Below, one piece after another: positions 35,301 to 43,950 of a stretch of 64,000 bases of DNA. The stretch is from NCBI RefSeq assembly GCF_011089895.1, contig NZ_JAANAT010000002.1, positions 744,001 to 808,000 of the forward strand, given 5' to 3'. How positions within the stretch are numbered: position 1 is the stretch's first letter; each line of letters starts with the position of its first letter. The notes beneath the pieces are model-generated. The model was not told the DNA's origin, searched no databases, and was given only the letters and a program-made list of their open reading frames with translations. Source of the DNA: Mucilaginibacter inviolabilis. GTDB taxonomy: Bacteria; Bacteroidota; Bacteroidia; Sphingobacteriales; Sphingobacteriaceae. The translations under genes were made by a program, and so were the position numbers.

Positions 35301-35434
35301 TTATTGCCTTAACCGCGTCGATGCTGAGCAACCAAATGGGTGAGATTGATAACGCCGGGATGAATGATTATGTATTAAAACCGTTTGACCCCAAGTCACT
35401 CTATGATAAGCTGAGCCGGTATCAGCACCAGTAA
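32309..35434 (+). CDS. Hybrid sensor histidine kinase (GAF-PAS4-HisKA-HATPase-REC)
   Basis: 1041 residues, no membrane segment, so cytoplasmic. GAF domain about 20-170; PAS1 about 185-290; three PAS/PAC repeats whose first LS pair recurs at residues 295, 418 and 541, an exact 123-residue period; HisKA with phospho-acceptor His682 in MSHEIRTPLNAVIG; HATPase with LLNLVSNAVKFT, DTGIGI and GTGLGLAIS; C-terminal receiver from about 918 with VVDDN, phospho-acceptor Asp970 in LMDIHMP, ALTAS and VLKPF. In PAS4 the first strand is shortened (SGINNSEGKVEW). Probably an orphan phosphorelay sensor; the signal and the partner phosphotransfer protein are unknown. It is very close to glyA, so expression is probably linked. 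Confidence 0.93.
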   Translation: MTKRQQENLIAEKERLEALRSYQVLDTLPEKEYDAITRLASFICNVPVALITLIDADRQWFKSKYGADVGETPRVGAFCNYTIQHDVLMEIYDTLEDETFKDNIYVTTQNIRFYAGAPLITPDGYRLGSLCVLDVVPHKLTAEQKDALQTLASEVMSRFNLHKEKIKLEESLSQHQEFHDLFDSSPDIHCIMDRDFIVKRINRSVETVLGYDPEEIIGKSIWNFLPGEARLTTLEKLKGGLTNHQHKFILETEVLTSQQDRRWISWSITFKDDRYFASGRDISYQKRVVKELEELSMVASKVGNGVVISSATDEVVWVNEAFEHITGYNLADVENKYLGATLKGKPSDAAAIEKLEASIKKKESYEVELLINHKNGKPTWITVINSIIRNQNGEVDKSIRIIIDITARKKIEQELEILSFAARKSPSGIFIRDAEGRILWMNEALENIIGYSFAELEGKIMGNTFVGEDTDLKVVESAIKAVEENRPYEIEVKLYKKDRTPRWVFLSNSPLFNEAGNVDRQIGVMVDITERKKSEEELTKLSLVASNTTSGINNSEGKVEWVNKAFENITGYTINEVNGNHLGDVLKGELTDISIIQKARELSQNKQSFEVDLLIYRKDGQPLWISVINSVIIGNGGNVDKYIEVIIDITAKKKAEIELIMAKEEALQLSRAKDMFISVMSHEIRTPLNAVIGMSHLLLEDSPLESQKENLSILQFSAENLMTLINDVLDFTKIETGNIELEKANVDMRELIQSINTSMRYRAEEKNIYLSESIDDAVPAVVIGDRTRLCQILLNLVSNAVKFTDEGGINIDLKVIQESDKDVRIRFSVSDTGIGIATDKLHTIFEQFKQAEPDTTRKYGGTGLGLAISKRLIELHDSRINVDSIPNKGSTFWFTITFKKKTSTHLNNNSSNLEAGLKINVLVVDDNQINRLLINKILKKWGANADFAENGVEAIHKIENNRNYNVVLMDIHMPQMGGLEATQIIRAMPDPYFQQLPIIALTASMLSNQMGEIDNAGMNDYVLKPFDPKSLYDKLSRYQHQ

Positions 35435-35440
35435 GCTTTC

Positions 35441-36619
35441 TTAAATCGTTTGTTCGCTCAACGTAAATCCCTTGTCAGCAGGGAAATCCTTAAAGATCAA
35501 TTCCCAGGCAATTTTTACCCATATTATAATGCAGGGCCATGCCTTCATAGCCAGGTTGCTCATCCATTCGCGCGCTGGTCTTGGGAATGCGTCGCTGGGC
35601 CCTAAACCGGTAATAACCAACAATAATACCAACATCACTATATTGAAAGTAGTAAAAGGCTTATCCTGCATCATCATATAAATTACTGCGCCTGCTGTAG
35701 CTATAATATAAGTTGGATGTTCTGATCCGGTACTAAACAATACCACCATCATCAGGGCCGAACATAATACCTGTAACTGAAATTTCAGCGAGCTAAACTG
35801 TTTAAACCGGAGCAGAGGGATGGCAAAAATAATAGCCCCGGCTATCAAAAAAGGTGTGTTAGGAATGGCCGCATTTTGAGTTAAACGACGAGCTACACCC
35901 ATAATACACCAATCTATACTGCCGGTTAAACTTACATTCATAGCGTTTTTTAGGCTCAACTCATGAAACCAGTCCTGATATGATTGGATAATATAATGAG
36001 GGCCGGAAATGATCATGGGTAAGGCAAACAAAACGCCCGCCCATACTATTGTGCTCGTAATAAACTTTAATTTGTTACGGGAGAAAAAGAAAAACGCCAA
36101 ACCAACCACCGGGTAAAACTTTATTAAAGTACCTGCAATAATAAATAGTGTAGCCCATTCGTCCCTGCCTTTTTTGACCAGCATAAAACTTATGATAATC
36201 AAGGCGGCTATAAGCGCATTGATCTGCATGTAATGTGAGGTATTGGAAAATTCAATAACACACAGTAAAAGGATGGCTGTTTTTATCCGGTTGTTAAATG
36301 GCAGCAAGTGTACTGCCAGCAAGAAGGCAAGCGCATTGACTATTTGCCAAAGGAAAAACCCTACTGCTTCTGAAGGGATGGCGAATGGCGCTACCAATAT
36401 GGTAAACGTAGGACCATATAAAAACACATCAGAATATTCTGCAGGATATAATAAGTATAAGTTTAGCCCGGCTCTGGCATGGTAATAAGCCTGGCGGAAT
36501 ATGAGGTAGTTATTATCAATATGCCTGAAGTACTTAAATTGCCAGCAGTAAACCGCAACTGCTAAATATAGCACCCAAACCCATTGATAGCCGGTTAAAT
36601 AAAGAAACCTTTTTGTCAT
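35441..36619 (-). CDS. GT87-like (DUF2029) membrane glycosyltransferase
   Basis: 392 residues from ATG 36619 (a TTG at 36625 precedes it). About ten membrane segments. The first periplasmic loop has YHARAGLNLYLLYPAEYSDVFLYGPTF-type sequence with the acidic residue and GP motif characteristic of GT-C enzymes. A central GTLIKFYPVVGLAFFF is the K-F-x-P motif of the DUF2029/GT87 family. It uses polyprenyl-phosphate-linked sugar on the periplasmic side; the acceptor is unknown. It ends 6 nt from the convergent kinase gene. Confidence 0.8.
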   Translation of the reverse strand: MTKRFLYLTGYQWVWVLYLAVAVYCWQFKYFRHIDNNYLIFRQAYYHARAGLNLYLLYPAEYSDVFLYGPTFTILVAPFAIPSEAVGFFLWQIVNALAFLLAVHLLPFNNRIKTAILLLCVIEFSNTSHYMQINALIAALIIISFMLVKKGRDEWATLFIIAGTLIKFYPVVGLAFFFFSRNKLKFITSTIVWAGVLFALPMIISGPHYIIQSYQDWFHELSLKNAMNVSLTGSIDWCIMGVARRLTQNAAIPNTPFLIAGAIIFAIPLLRFKQFSSLKFQLQVLCSALMMVVLFSTGSEHPTYIIATAGAVIYMMMQDKPFTTFNIVMLVLLLVITGLGPSDAFPRPAREWMSNLAMKAWPCIIIWVKIAWELIFKDFPADKGFTLSEQTI

Positions 36620-36686
36620 TGCCAATAACTGTGATAATTGTAATCGACAAAAGTATTGATAAAAAAGATATTGGGTTTAATTTGTT

Positions 36687-37385
36687 TTATTGTGCATAGG
36701 CAATTGTGGCAATGCTTAACGTAAGTCCGGGTATCTTTAACAGTTCGATACCACAGGCCTCCAGAGTTGAGCCTGTAGTTACAATATCGTCAACCAATAG
36801 AACGTGTTTGTTGATGAGTCTTTCGGGGTGTTTGATCATGAATACATCCTGCATATTCTCGAAACGGGCAAAGCGCGATTTATGGGTTTGCGTTGCTGTG
36901 GCTACCGAACGCTGCAAATTATTATCTTCTAAAGCAGCAGGTAGTTTTTCAGCCAAACCTTCCGCAAAGCGGGAACTTTGATTATAACCCCGTTCCCTCA
37001 AACGTTTTTTGTGCAGAGGTACGGGAACGATCAGATCCACAGAATTAAAAATAGGATTTTGAGCTAATTGGGTACCGGCCATGTTGCCTAATAAGTTACC
37101 TATCCGTTGCATGCCTTTATATTTAAAATGATGCATCAGGTTTTGCACTTTGCCGCCCTTGGTAAAATAATACAGCGCATAAGCTGCCTCAACTTTTAGT
37201 TTACCATAAAATTGTTGGGCAACAATGTTGTCGGCATGTAAATGAAAGTTGGTATAGGGTAAATTGTACCTGCAATCGGAGCAAATAATATACTCGTTGG
37301 CTACAAGGCTGGCCTGGCAGGCCGGGCATAATTCGGGAAAAAGCAGGGAAACAAAATCGGCCAGATAGCCACGCAGCAATTTCAT
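36687..37385 (-). CDS. comF: ComF family phosphoribosyltransferase-like protein
   Basis: 232 residues. An N-terminal zinc-finger with Cys20, Cys23, Cys35 and Cys38 (CPAC, CSDC) is followed by a type I PRTase fold: VPVPLHKKRLRERGYNQS and the PRPP loop LLVDDIVTTGSTLEA. ComF is needed for DNA uptake in naturally competent bacteria, where it acts in the cytoplasm on incoming single strands; in Bacteroidota the role is not established. It is 23 nt downstream of rlmN in the same operon. Confidence 0.9.
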   Translation of the reverse strand: MKLLRGYLADFVSLLFPELCPACQASLVANEYIICSDCRYNLPYTNFHLHADNIVAQQFYGKLKVEAAYALYYFTKGGKVQNLMHHFKYKGMQRIGNLLGNMAGTQLAQNPIFNSVDLIVPVPLHKKRLRERGYNQSSRFAEGLAEKLPAALEDNNLQRSVATATQTHKSRFARFENMQDVFMIKHPERLINKHVLLVDDIVTTGSTLEACGIELLKIPGLTLSIATIAYAQ

Positions 37386-37408
37386 GCCGTTAATTTAAGA
37401 TAGAAATC

Positions 37409-38476
37409 TTAAACTTCGGCAATCTTACCTTTTTCTTTAATAGCTAATTGCCCGCAGGCTGCGTCAATATCCTTACCCCGGCTACGGCGAAGGTGAGTGT
37501 TGATGCCTTGTTTTTGCAAATAAGCGGCAAATGCCTCTACCTTATCTTCGCCGGCGTTAATATAGCTGGCAAAGGCAATGGGGTTATATTCAATGATATT
37601 TACCTTACAAGGCAGGTGCTTGCAAAATTTAGCCAGCTCCATTGCATCCTGTATTCCGTCGTTAACACCATCAAAAATGATGTATTCGTAAGTCACGGGG
37701 TTTTTGGTTTTGGCGTAGTAATATTTTAAAGCTTCGGCGAGGGCCTTTAATGAATTTTGCTCATTAATAGGCATAATGGTATTGCGTTTTTCGTCATTTG
37801 CGGCGTGTAACGATAAGGCAAGGTTGAATTTTACCTGATCGTCGCCCAGCTTTTTGATCATTTTGGCAATACCGGCAGTGGAAACGGTAATTCTTTTAGC
37901 CGACATGTTCAATCCATCCTCGGCAGTGATGCGCTCAACAGATTTCATCATATTGGCATAATTGAGCAAAGGCTCGCCCATGCCCATGTATACAATATTG
38001 GATAATGGAACCCCATAGTTTTCACGCGCCTGCTTGTCTATCAGTACAACCTGGTCGTAAATTTCATCAGGGTTAAGGTTTCTTTTACGCTCCATATACC
38101 CGGTAGCGCAGAATTTACAGGTAAGACTGCAGCCAACCTGCGAAGATACACAAGCAGTCATCCGGCCTGGGGTTGGAATTAAAACCCCCTCAATTAGATG
38201 AGTATCGTGTAAAATAAAAGAATTTTTTATAGTTTTATCAGCACTAACCTGTGATGAATTTATTTTAACGTTGTTAATAACAAAATTTTCATCGAGTTTG
38301 GTGCGCAGTTCTTTTGAAATATTGCTCATTTCGTTGAAAGAGAAGCACGATTTTTTCCAAAGCCATTCATAAATTTGTTTAGCCCTGAAACTTTTTTCCC
38401 CCATACGGATAAAATGGTCCTGCAAGGCTTCCAGACCGAGGCTGCGGATGTCTATTTTATCTTTTGCATTATTCAC
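37409..38476 (-). CDS. rlmN: 23S rRNA A2503 / tRNA A37 methyltransferase
   Basis: 355 residues, radical-SAM enzyme. Cluster cysteines 116, 120 and 123 (CSLTCKFC, the CX3CX2C motif); GMGEPLLNY; STAGIAKMIKKLGDD; and the second catalytic cysteine at about 341 (AACGQLA). It adds a methyl group to C2 of adenine in 23S rRNA and some tRNAs by a ping-pong mechanism. Start codon GTG at 38476; no ATG fits as well. First gene of the rlmN-comF minus-strand unit. Confidence 0.95.
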   Translation of the reverse strand: MNNAKDKIDIRSLGLEALQDHFIRMGEKSFRAKQIYEWLWKKSCFSFNEMSNISKELRTKLDENFVINNVKINSSQVSADKTIKNSFILHDTHLIEGVLIPTPGRMTACVSSQVGCSLTCKFCATGYMERKRNLNPDEIYDQVVLIDKQARENYGVPLSNIVYMGMGEPLLNYANMMKSVERITAEDGLNMSAKRITVSTAGIAKMIKKLGDDQVKFNLALSLHAANDEKRNTIMPINEQNSLKALAEALKYYYAKTKNPVTYEYIIFDGVNDGIQDAMELAKFCKHLPCKVNIIEYNPIAFASYINAGEDKVEAFAAYLQKQGINTHLRRSRGKDIDAACGQLAIKEKGKIAEV

Positions 38477-38630
38477 AATGCAAAAGTACTTAAATTTAAA
38501 AAAATCTGTCTTATTTTAAAGTCATTCTTTTAAATGATAAAAAAACATAACTAAAGGTTAATTGTAATTAATTTTGCAGGGTTGTTTTAAAAGAAAAACG
38601 TTTTGAGATAGATACTAAGTGATATAATTA

Positions 38631-39797
38631 ATGAAAAGTTTTAGAGCCGATTACGTTTTTCCAATTTTTGCCGATCCTATTAAGAATGGAATAGTTACTG
38701 TTGATGATCAGGGTAAAATCATTTCAGTTACAGACCATAATAACCCTCCTGATGGCCCCGTTGAAAAACTAAGCGGTATTATTTGCCCCGGGTTTGTAAA
38801 TACCCACTGCCATGTTGAGCTTTCGCACCTGAAAGATAAAATAACCCCTAAGGGCGGGCTGGTGAACTTTATAAAAGATATACAGGCAACGCGCAAGGCT
38901 GATGATAAACAAATATCGGATGCCATTCAAAAAGCCGATGATGAAATGTATGCGAATGGTATTGTAGCAGTTGGCGATATCTCCAATAGCAATGCCAGCA
39001 TTCCAGTTAAAACTGCCAGCAAACTGTACTACCATACTTTTATTGAAACTTTTGGCTTTTTGCCGCAAAACGCCCAGGGTATTTTTGACAGAGCTATGGA
39101 GCTTATGCAGGAATTTAAGCCGCAGCCCTGTTCCATTACGCCGCACGCACCATACTCGGTATCCAAAGAGCTTTTTAAGCTGATCCGGAAACATAGTGAT
39201 GCCGAACCTAACCTCATTAGCATTCATAACCAGGAGTGTGAGGACGAAAATAAATTCTACAGGTATAAATTGGGTGGCTTTATTGAGCTTTATGAGCATT
39301 TTGGTATCGATATCAGTCATTTTAAACCGCAAGCACGTAACTCCTTGCAATCCATTATTCCTTTACTAACCAATAAGCAGCAGGTTTTGCTGGTACATAA
39401 CACCTGTACCAATTTAAAAGATATCTATTTTATAAAACGGTTTGACCGTAAAATAAACTGGTGTTTTTGCCCAAATGCTAATTTGTATATCGAAAACCGC
39501 CTTCCAAAAATCCCTCTTTTTATTGATCAGGGTTTTAACATTACATTGGGTACCGATAGTCTGGCCTCAAACGATAAATTGTGTATTCTGAGCGAAATGC
39601 GTACCATTCAAAAAAAGTTTCCAACCATCAGCACCGCTAAATTACTGGAATGGGCAACTATAAACGGAGCCACGTTTTTAGGTATCGATGATGAAAAAGG
39701 TACAATTGAGCCTGGCAAAACACCCGGACTAAACCTGATAACCGGTTTAGACGGCTTAAAGATCACCCCCGAAAGTAAGGTTAGGAAATTAGTTTAA
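38631..39797 (+). CDS. Amidohydrolase family protein (aminohydrolase type)
   Basis: 388 residues. Metal-binding HxH in GFVNTHCHVELSHLK (about 58-70), HAPYSVSKELF, SIHNQECEDENKFY, LVHNTCTNLKD and GTDSLASNDKLCILSEM. A C-terminal GINGATFLG/KGTIEPGKTPGLNLI segment belongs to the ATZ/TRZ-type deaminases. Such enzymes deaminate compounds such as S-adenosylhomocysteine, methylthioadenosine, guanine or pterins; the substrate is not evident here. A TAATTTTG -7 box lies at 38569-38576 between it and divergent rlmN. Confidence 0.85.
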   Translation: MKSFRADYVFPIFADPIKNGIVTVDDQGKIISVTDHNNPPDGPVEKLSGIICPGFVNTHCHVELSHLKDKITPKGGLVNFIKDIQATRKADDKQISDAIQKADDEMYANGIVAVGDISNSNASIPVKTASKLYYHTFIETFGFLPQNAQGIFDRAMELMQEFKPQPCSITPHAPYSVSKELFKLIRKHSDAEPNLISIHNQECEDENKFYRYKLGGFIELYEHFGIDISHFKPQARNSLQSIIPLLTNKQQVLLVHNTCTNLKDIYFIKRFDRKINWCFCPNANLYIENRLPKIPLFIDQGFNITLGTDSLASNDKLCILSEMRTIQKKFPTISTAKLLEWATINGATFLGIDDEKGTIEPGKTPGLNLITGLDGLKITPESKVRKLV

Positions 39798-39798
39798 T

Positions 39799-39879
39799 AA
39801 GTTGATTAGGTTGATTGAGTTAGAATGGATTAAATTTGCCCCCAAATTTTCATATAAAACTTAATCAACTCATAGACTA
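39799..39879. repeat. Family F word palindrome, copy F2
   Basis: GTTGATTAGGTTGATTGAGT (39801-39820) at the left and AACTTAATCAACTCATAGAC at about 39858-39877 at the right. The left arm starts at the amidohydrolase stop, and the right arm touches the acyP start codon (39881). The palindrome therefore fills the whole gap. Confidence 0.75.
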
Positions 39880-39880
39880 A

Positions 39881-40162
39881 ATGATAAGGCATCTCGATAT
39901 TACTGTTAAAGGAAAAGTTCAAGGCGTTTTTTACCGCAAATCAACCAAAGCCGTAGCCGATCAGTTAGGGGTAAGGGGCTTTGTTAAAAATGAAGCCAAT
40001 GGTGATGTTTTTATAGCTGCCGAAGCTGATGATACCCTGCTCGAAATGTTTATGGAATGGTGCAACGAAGGCCCTGAAGACGCCGAAGTAACTTCGGTAG
40101 AAAGCCATGAGGGCGAATTAAAAAACTATCGTAATTTTGAGGTTGTAAAAAGAGCCCTGTAG
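39881..40162 (+). CDS. acyP: Acylphosphatase
   Basis: 93 residues, the whole family length. Catalytic Arg19 in KVQGVFYRKST and Asn37 in GFVKNEANGDV fit the acylphosphatase active site; the remainder forms the usual ferredoxin-like fold (EWCNEGPEDAEVTSVES). It hydrolyses acyl phosphates in the cytoplasm. The start codon follows directly on repeat F2. Confidence 0.93.
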   Translation: MIRHLDITVKGKVQGVFYRKSTKAVADQLGVRGFVKNEANGDVFIAAEADDTLLEMFMEWCNEGPEDAEVTSVESHEGELKNYRNFEVVKRAL

Positions 40163-40205
40163 TTTGCCGGGTTTTATTTGTTAACTACCATCCCAAACAT
40201 CAACA

Positions 40206-41693
40206 TTGTCAACCGCTAAAAAATTTGCCGGGCAAACGGCTATATACGGTGTAACTACTATAGTGCAGCGTTTATTAGGTGCTTTGCTTACCCCGCTTTA
40301 TACAAAAGCATACAATCCTAATGTATATAGTATTTTTAGTACCATGTTTAGTTATGCCTCTGTTTTGCAGGCAGTGCTGTCTTTTGGAATGGAAACTACT
40401 TTTTTCAGGTATCTGAATAAATTTCCTGATAATAAAAGACAGGTTTACAATAACAGTTTTTGGGCTGTATTTATGGTAACGATAGTTTTTTTGATATTAA
40501 CCGTTCCGTTTACGCATACTATAGCGGGTTTAATTAAAATTGGTAAAGGCACTTCACAACAGGAATTTGAACTATATATCCGTTATTTTTTAGGTATTTT
40601 AGTTATTGACGCCTGGTGCGCTATCCCATTTGCCAAACTCCGGGCAGACAGCCGGCCAATAAAATACGGTAGTATTAAACTTATCAATATCATAGTTACC
40701 GTATCGCTCAACCTCATTTTTATTTGGATAATCCCGTATATCATTAAGCACCAAATGCCTGGTGCCGTATGGTGTAAGCAATGGTTTACGATGGGCTGGG
40801 TGGGTTACATATTTGTATCAAACCTGGTGGCCAGCTTTATTACCTTATTGCTGTTACTGCCTGAGTTGCTGAAACTGCAACTAAGTTTTGATGGTGTTAT
40901 GTTTAAAAATATGCTTACCTACAGTTGGCCTGTAATGATTGCAGGTTTATCATATATTGTTAACGAAAACTTTGATAAAATTTTACTGGGAAAATTGCTG
41001 CCCGATAGTATCAGTGAGCGCGAGGTAGGTATTTATTCGGGTTGTGCACGTATATCCGTTTTTCTAAGCCTTTTTAATCAGGCTTTTCGCATGGGGGCCG
41101 AGCCATTCTTTTTTAGTCATGCCAAGAATAAAAATGCAGGTCAAACCTACTCCCGTATCATGGATTATTTTGTGATAACCATGTGCCTCATGTTTGTGGG
41201 TGTTGTAGCTAATATCCAGATACTAAAACACTATGTAAATAATCACGACTATTGGGTTGGCTTGCCGGTTGTGCCGCCTTTGTTGCTGGGTTATGTAAGC
41301 CTGGGTATTTATACCAATTTGTCTATCTGGTACAAACTGTCTGACCAGACAAAATATGGCCTGTACATATCCGGGATAGGGGCTATAGTGACTATCGTGC
41401 TCAACGTGATATTTATTCCTAAATATAGTTATATGGCATCGGCCTGGATCTCATTGATTGCTTATGCCAGTATGATGATCATGTCGTACATATGGGGACA
41501 AAAGCACTACCCTATACCTTACAATCTTAAAAAGAATGTCATATATATCGTATCATCAATAATACTTGTGTATTTGTCGTTCAGCACATTTAAACGTAAT
41601 ATATTTGTAGGTAATATATTGTTGTTCCTGTATGCAGGAGCTGCTTTTATAGCAGAGCGTAAACAGTTAAAGGCCATATTTAGTAAGAGATGA
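40206..41693 (+). CDS. Polysaccharide/oligosaccharide flippase
   Basis: 495 residues with about 12-14 membrane segments, MATE/MOP superfamily (Wzx type). It begins MSTAKKFAGQTAIYGVTTIV in the way of Bacteroidota flippases and has the conserved SWPVMIAGLSYIVNENFDKILLG. The start codon is TTG (40206); no ATG or GTG in frame gives this N-terminus. It translocates lipid-linked sugars across the inner membrane. It overlaps dut by 4 nt (ATGA). Confidence 0.85.
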   Translation: MSTAKKFAGQTAIYGVTTIVQRLLGALLTPLYTKAYNPNVYSIFSTMFSYASVLQAVLSFGMETTFFRYLNKFPDNKRQVYNNSFWAVFMVTIVFLILTVPFTHTIAGLIKIGKGTSQQEFELYIRYFLGILVIDAWCAIPFAKLRADSRPIKYGSIKLINIIVTVSLNLIFIWIIPYIIKHQMPGAVWCKQWFTMGWVGYIFVSNLVASFITLLLLLPELLKLQLSFDGVMFKNMLTYSWPVMIAGLSYIVNENFDKILLGKLLPDSISEREVGIYSGCARISVFLSLFNQAFRMGAEPFFFSHAKNKNAGQTYSRIMDYFVITMCLMFVGVVANIQILKHYVNNHDYWVGLPVVPPLLLGYVSLGIYTNLSIWYKLSDQTKYGLYISGIGAIVTIVLNVIFIPKYSYMASAWISLIAYASMMIMSYIWGQKHYPIPYNLKKNVIYIVSSIILVYLSFSTFKRNIFVGNILLFLYAGAAFIAERKQLKAIFSKR

Positions 41694-42124
41694 CCATCAG
41701 GATAATTAATAAGTCGAAAAATAGCTTACCTGCATATGAAACTGCTCATGCCGCAGGTATGGACTTAAGGGCAGATATTGAAGAATCAGTAAGATTAAAC
41801 CCCATGGAGCGTAAGCTTATTCCTACCGGTTTGTTTATAGAACTTCCTGTTGGGTTTGAAGCTCAGATACGGCCACGGAGCGGATTGGCGTTTAAGCATG
41901 GTATAGGTATTGTTAATTCACCGGGTACCATTGATGCCGATTATCGCGGAGAGATCAAAGTGCTGCTGATTAACCTTTCGACGGAGGTATTTGAGATCAA
42001 TAATGGCGACCGGATTGCCCAAATGGTAGTTGCCCGGCATGAGACCGTAAACTGGAATGAGGTAGAGGTGTTAAATGAAACCACCCGGGGCGAAGGTGGC
42101 TTTGGTCATACAGCTGTTAAATAG
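41690..42124 (+). CDS. dut: dUTP diphosphatase
   Basis: 144 residues with all five dUTPase motifs: AGMDLRADI, RPRSGLAFKHGIG, GTIDADYRGEIKVLLIN, GDRIAQMVV, and the C-terminal flexible RGEGGFGHT that closes over the active site. Forms a trimer; hydrolyses dUTP to dUMP, keeping uracil out of DNA and feeding dTMP synthesis. Start ATG overlaps the flippase stop. Confidence 0.96.
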   Translation: MTIRIINKSKNSLPAYETAHAAGMDLRADIEESVRLNPMERKLIPTGLFIELPVGFEAQIRPRSGLAFKHGIGIVNSPGTIDADYRGEIKVLLINLSTEVFEINNGDRIAQMVVARHETVNWNEVEVLNETTRGEGGFGHTAVK

Positions 42125-42129
42125 AATTT

Positions 42130-42174
42130 GGGGGGTAAGGATTTTTGGAACAAGGAGCAAGGATAAAAGATAAG
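42130..42174. repeat. Family C solitary left arm, C3
   Basis: GGATTTTTGGAACAAGGAGC followed by AAGGATAAAAGATAAG repeats the family C word directly after the dut stop codon. No clean right arm follows. A degenerate match (CTTTGATCCTTATTCTGAGC) lies about 90 nt away inside the signal-peptide coding region of the next gene. Confidence 0.7.
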
Positions 42175-42177
42175 CAT

Positions 42178-43950
42178 ATGTATAATAAGAAATGGAGATA
42201 TAACAATACAGTAAATAAGAGTGGCATGGGTCGCTTTGGCACTGTATTTTCTCTTTTGTCTTTGATCCTTATTCTGAGCATTGGATCTGCGCAGGGCCAA
42301 AAGTCTGCCCCAGCCAAGCCTATGAGCCAGGCCGACAGCATGATGGTGAAACAGCTTTTCTTTTCGGCTATCCGCGAAAAAACCATTGAAAATTCTAAAC
42401 GGGCAGGTGAAATGTTTGAACGCATATTACAAGCCGACCCCACCAACGATGCTTCGATGTTTGAACTGGCTAACCTGAAACGGCAGCAGAACGATTATGC
42501 CGGGGCGCGACCGCTATTGGAAAAAGCAGTAGCTCTTAGTCCGGATAATGAATGGTATTGGGTGGCTCTTGCCGATGATTATGAAAAAACCAATACCATT
42601 GATAAGCTTGAGAATGTATTTAATCAGTTGATCAGGATCAATCCGGATAAACCCGATTATTATTTTGATAAAGCCAATGCCTATCTTATTTTAAAAAGAT
42701 ATGATGATGCCCTTAAAGTATATAATCAGCTGGAGAAGATTAACGGCCCAAGTGATGATATTTTGGCAAGCCGGCAAAAGATCTATTTAAAACAAGGTAA
42801 AATTGATCAGGCGGCCGCTGAACTGGAGAAAGCTATTGTGGATAATCCGGGCCAGATGCGTTATTACCTTTTACTGGCCGAAATTTATAACTCAAACGGA
42901 TTGAATGATAAGGCCTTGAAAGTTCTGTTGCAGGCCGAAAAGCAAGACAATAATAACGGGATGGTGCATTTAGCTTTAGCTGATGTTTACCGCGACAAAA
43001 AGAATAACGATGCCTGTTTTAATGAATTGATACTGGCATTTGCAAATCCCGATGTGAGTATCGACCAAAAAGTAAATATCATTAGCGGGTACTTTCCAAA
43101 ATTTCCTGAGCCTAATGCTAAGGCGAGTGCGCTTGAACTAAGCCGTCTTTTAACAATAGCACACCCTGCCGATGCCAAGGCTTATGCTATTTATGGCGAT
43201 ATGCTATTGCAAAACACCAAATTAAAAGAGGCTAGGGCTGCATACAAAAAATCAATCCAGCTAAATGAGCAGGTATATGTGGTACACGAGCAACTGGTAA
43301 GGGTTGAATTGAGCGAAAATGATATAGACGCTACCATAAAAGATGGCGAAAACGCGCTTTCGCTATTCCCTAACCAGGGTTGGATGAACTATATGGTGGG
43401 TGTGGCCTTTGCACAGAAGAAGGAGTATAAAAAAGCGCTTAATTATGCTACAAATGCAACTTCATTAGAAATTCAGGATAAGGATTTACTTTCGCTGAGT
43501 TTTTCGTTATTGGGCGATTGTTATCATAGTTTAAAAGATAACAAAAGCTCCGACGAGGCTTATGATAAGGCGTTAAGCTATAATCCGGATAATGCGTATA
43601 CGTTAAACAATTATGCCTATTATTTATCGTTAAGAAGTGAGCAACTGGACAAGGCCGCACAAATGTCGGCTCGTTCCAATGAGCTTCAGCCTAATACTGC
43701 ATCTTTTGAAGATACATACGCATGGGTACTTTTTAAGCAAAAAAAATATGCTGATGCAAAGGTGTGGATGTTGAAGGCACTGGCGCATGATAAAACAAAT
43801 AGCGCTGCTCAATATGAGCACTATGGTGATATTTTGTTTTACCTTGGTAGTACAGACGAAGCTGTAGAAAACTGGAAAAAAGCTAAAAATAACGGCGGTC
43901 AATCGCCGCTATTAGACCGTAAAATAAATGAGAAAAAATATAGCGAGTAA
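42178..43950 (+). CDS. Exported tetratricopeptide-repeat protein
   Basis: 590 residues from ATG 42178. ATG 42226 (MGRFGTVFSLLSLILILSIG) would give a more compact signal peptide. An in-frame TTG at 42145 is inside a repeat and unlikely. The mature protein is almost wholly TPR helices, for example MFERILQADPTNDASMFELA, ARPLLEKAVALSPDNEWYWV and DKALSYNPDNAYTLNNYAYY. It is periplasmic or outer-membrane associated. The order dut, TPR protein, DUF4292 lipoprotein, EnvC-like protein is common in Bacteroidota and suggests an envelope-assembly or cell-division role. Confidence 0.8.
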   Translation: MYNKKWRYNNTVNKSGMGRFGTVFSLLSLILILSIGSAQGQKSAPAKPMSQADSMMVKQLFFSAIREKTIENSKRAGEMFERILQADPTNDASMFELANLKRQQNDYAGARPLLEKAVALSPDNEWYWVALADDYEKTNTIDKLENVFNQLIRINPDKPDYYFDKANAYLILKRYDDALKVYNQLEKINGPSDDILASRQKIYLKQGKIDQAAAELEKAIVDNPGQMRYYLLLAEIYNSNGLNDKALKVLLQAEKQDNNNGMVHLALADVYRDKKNNDACFNELILAFANPDVSIDQKVNIISGYFPKFPEPNAKASALELSRLLTIAHPADAKAYAIYGDMLLQNTKLKEARAAYKKSIQLNEQVYVVHEQLVRVELSENDIDATIKDGENALSLFPNQGWMNYMVGVAFAQKKEYKKALNYATNATSLEIQDKDLLSLSFSLLGDCYHSLKDNKSSDEAYDKALSYNPDNAYTLNNYAYYLSLRSEQLDKAAQMSARSNELQPNTASFEDTYAWVLFKQKKYADAKVWMLKALAHDKTNSAAQYEHYGDILFYLGSTDEAVENWKKAKNNGGQSPLLDRKINEKKYSE

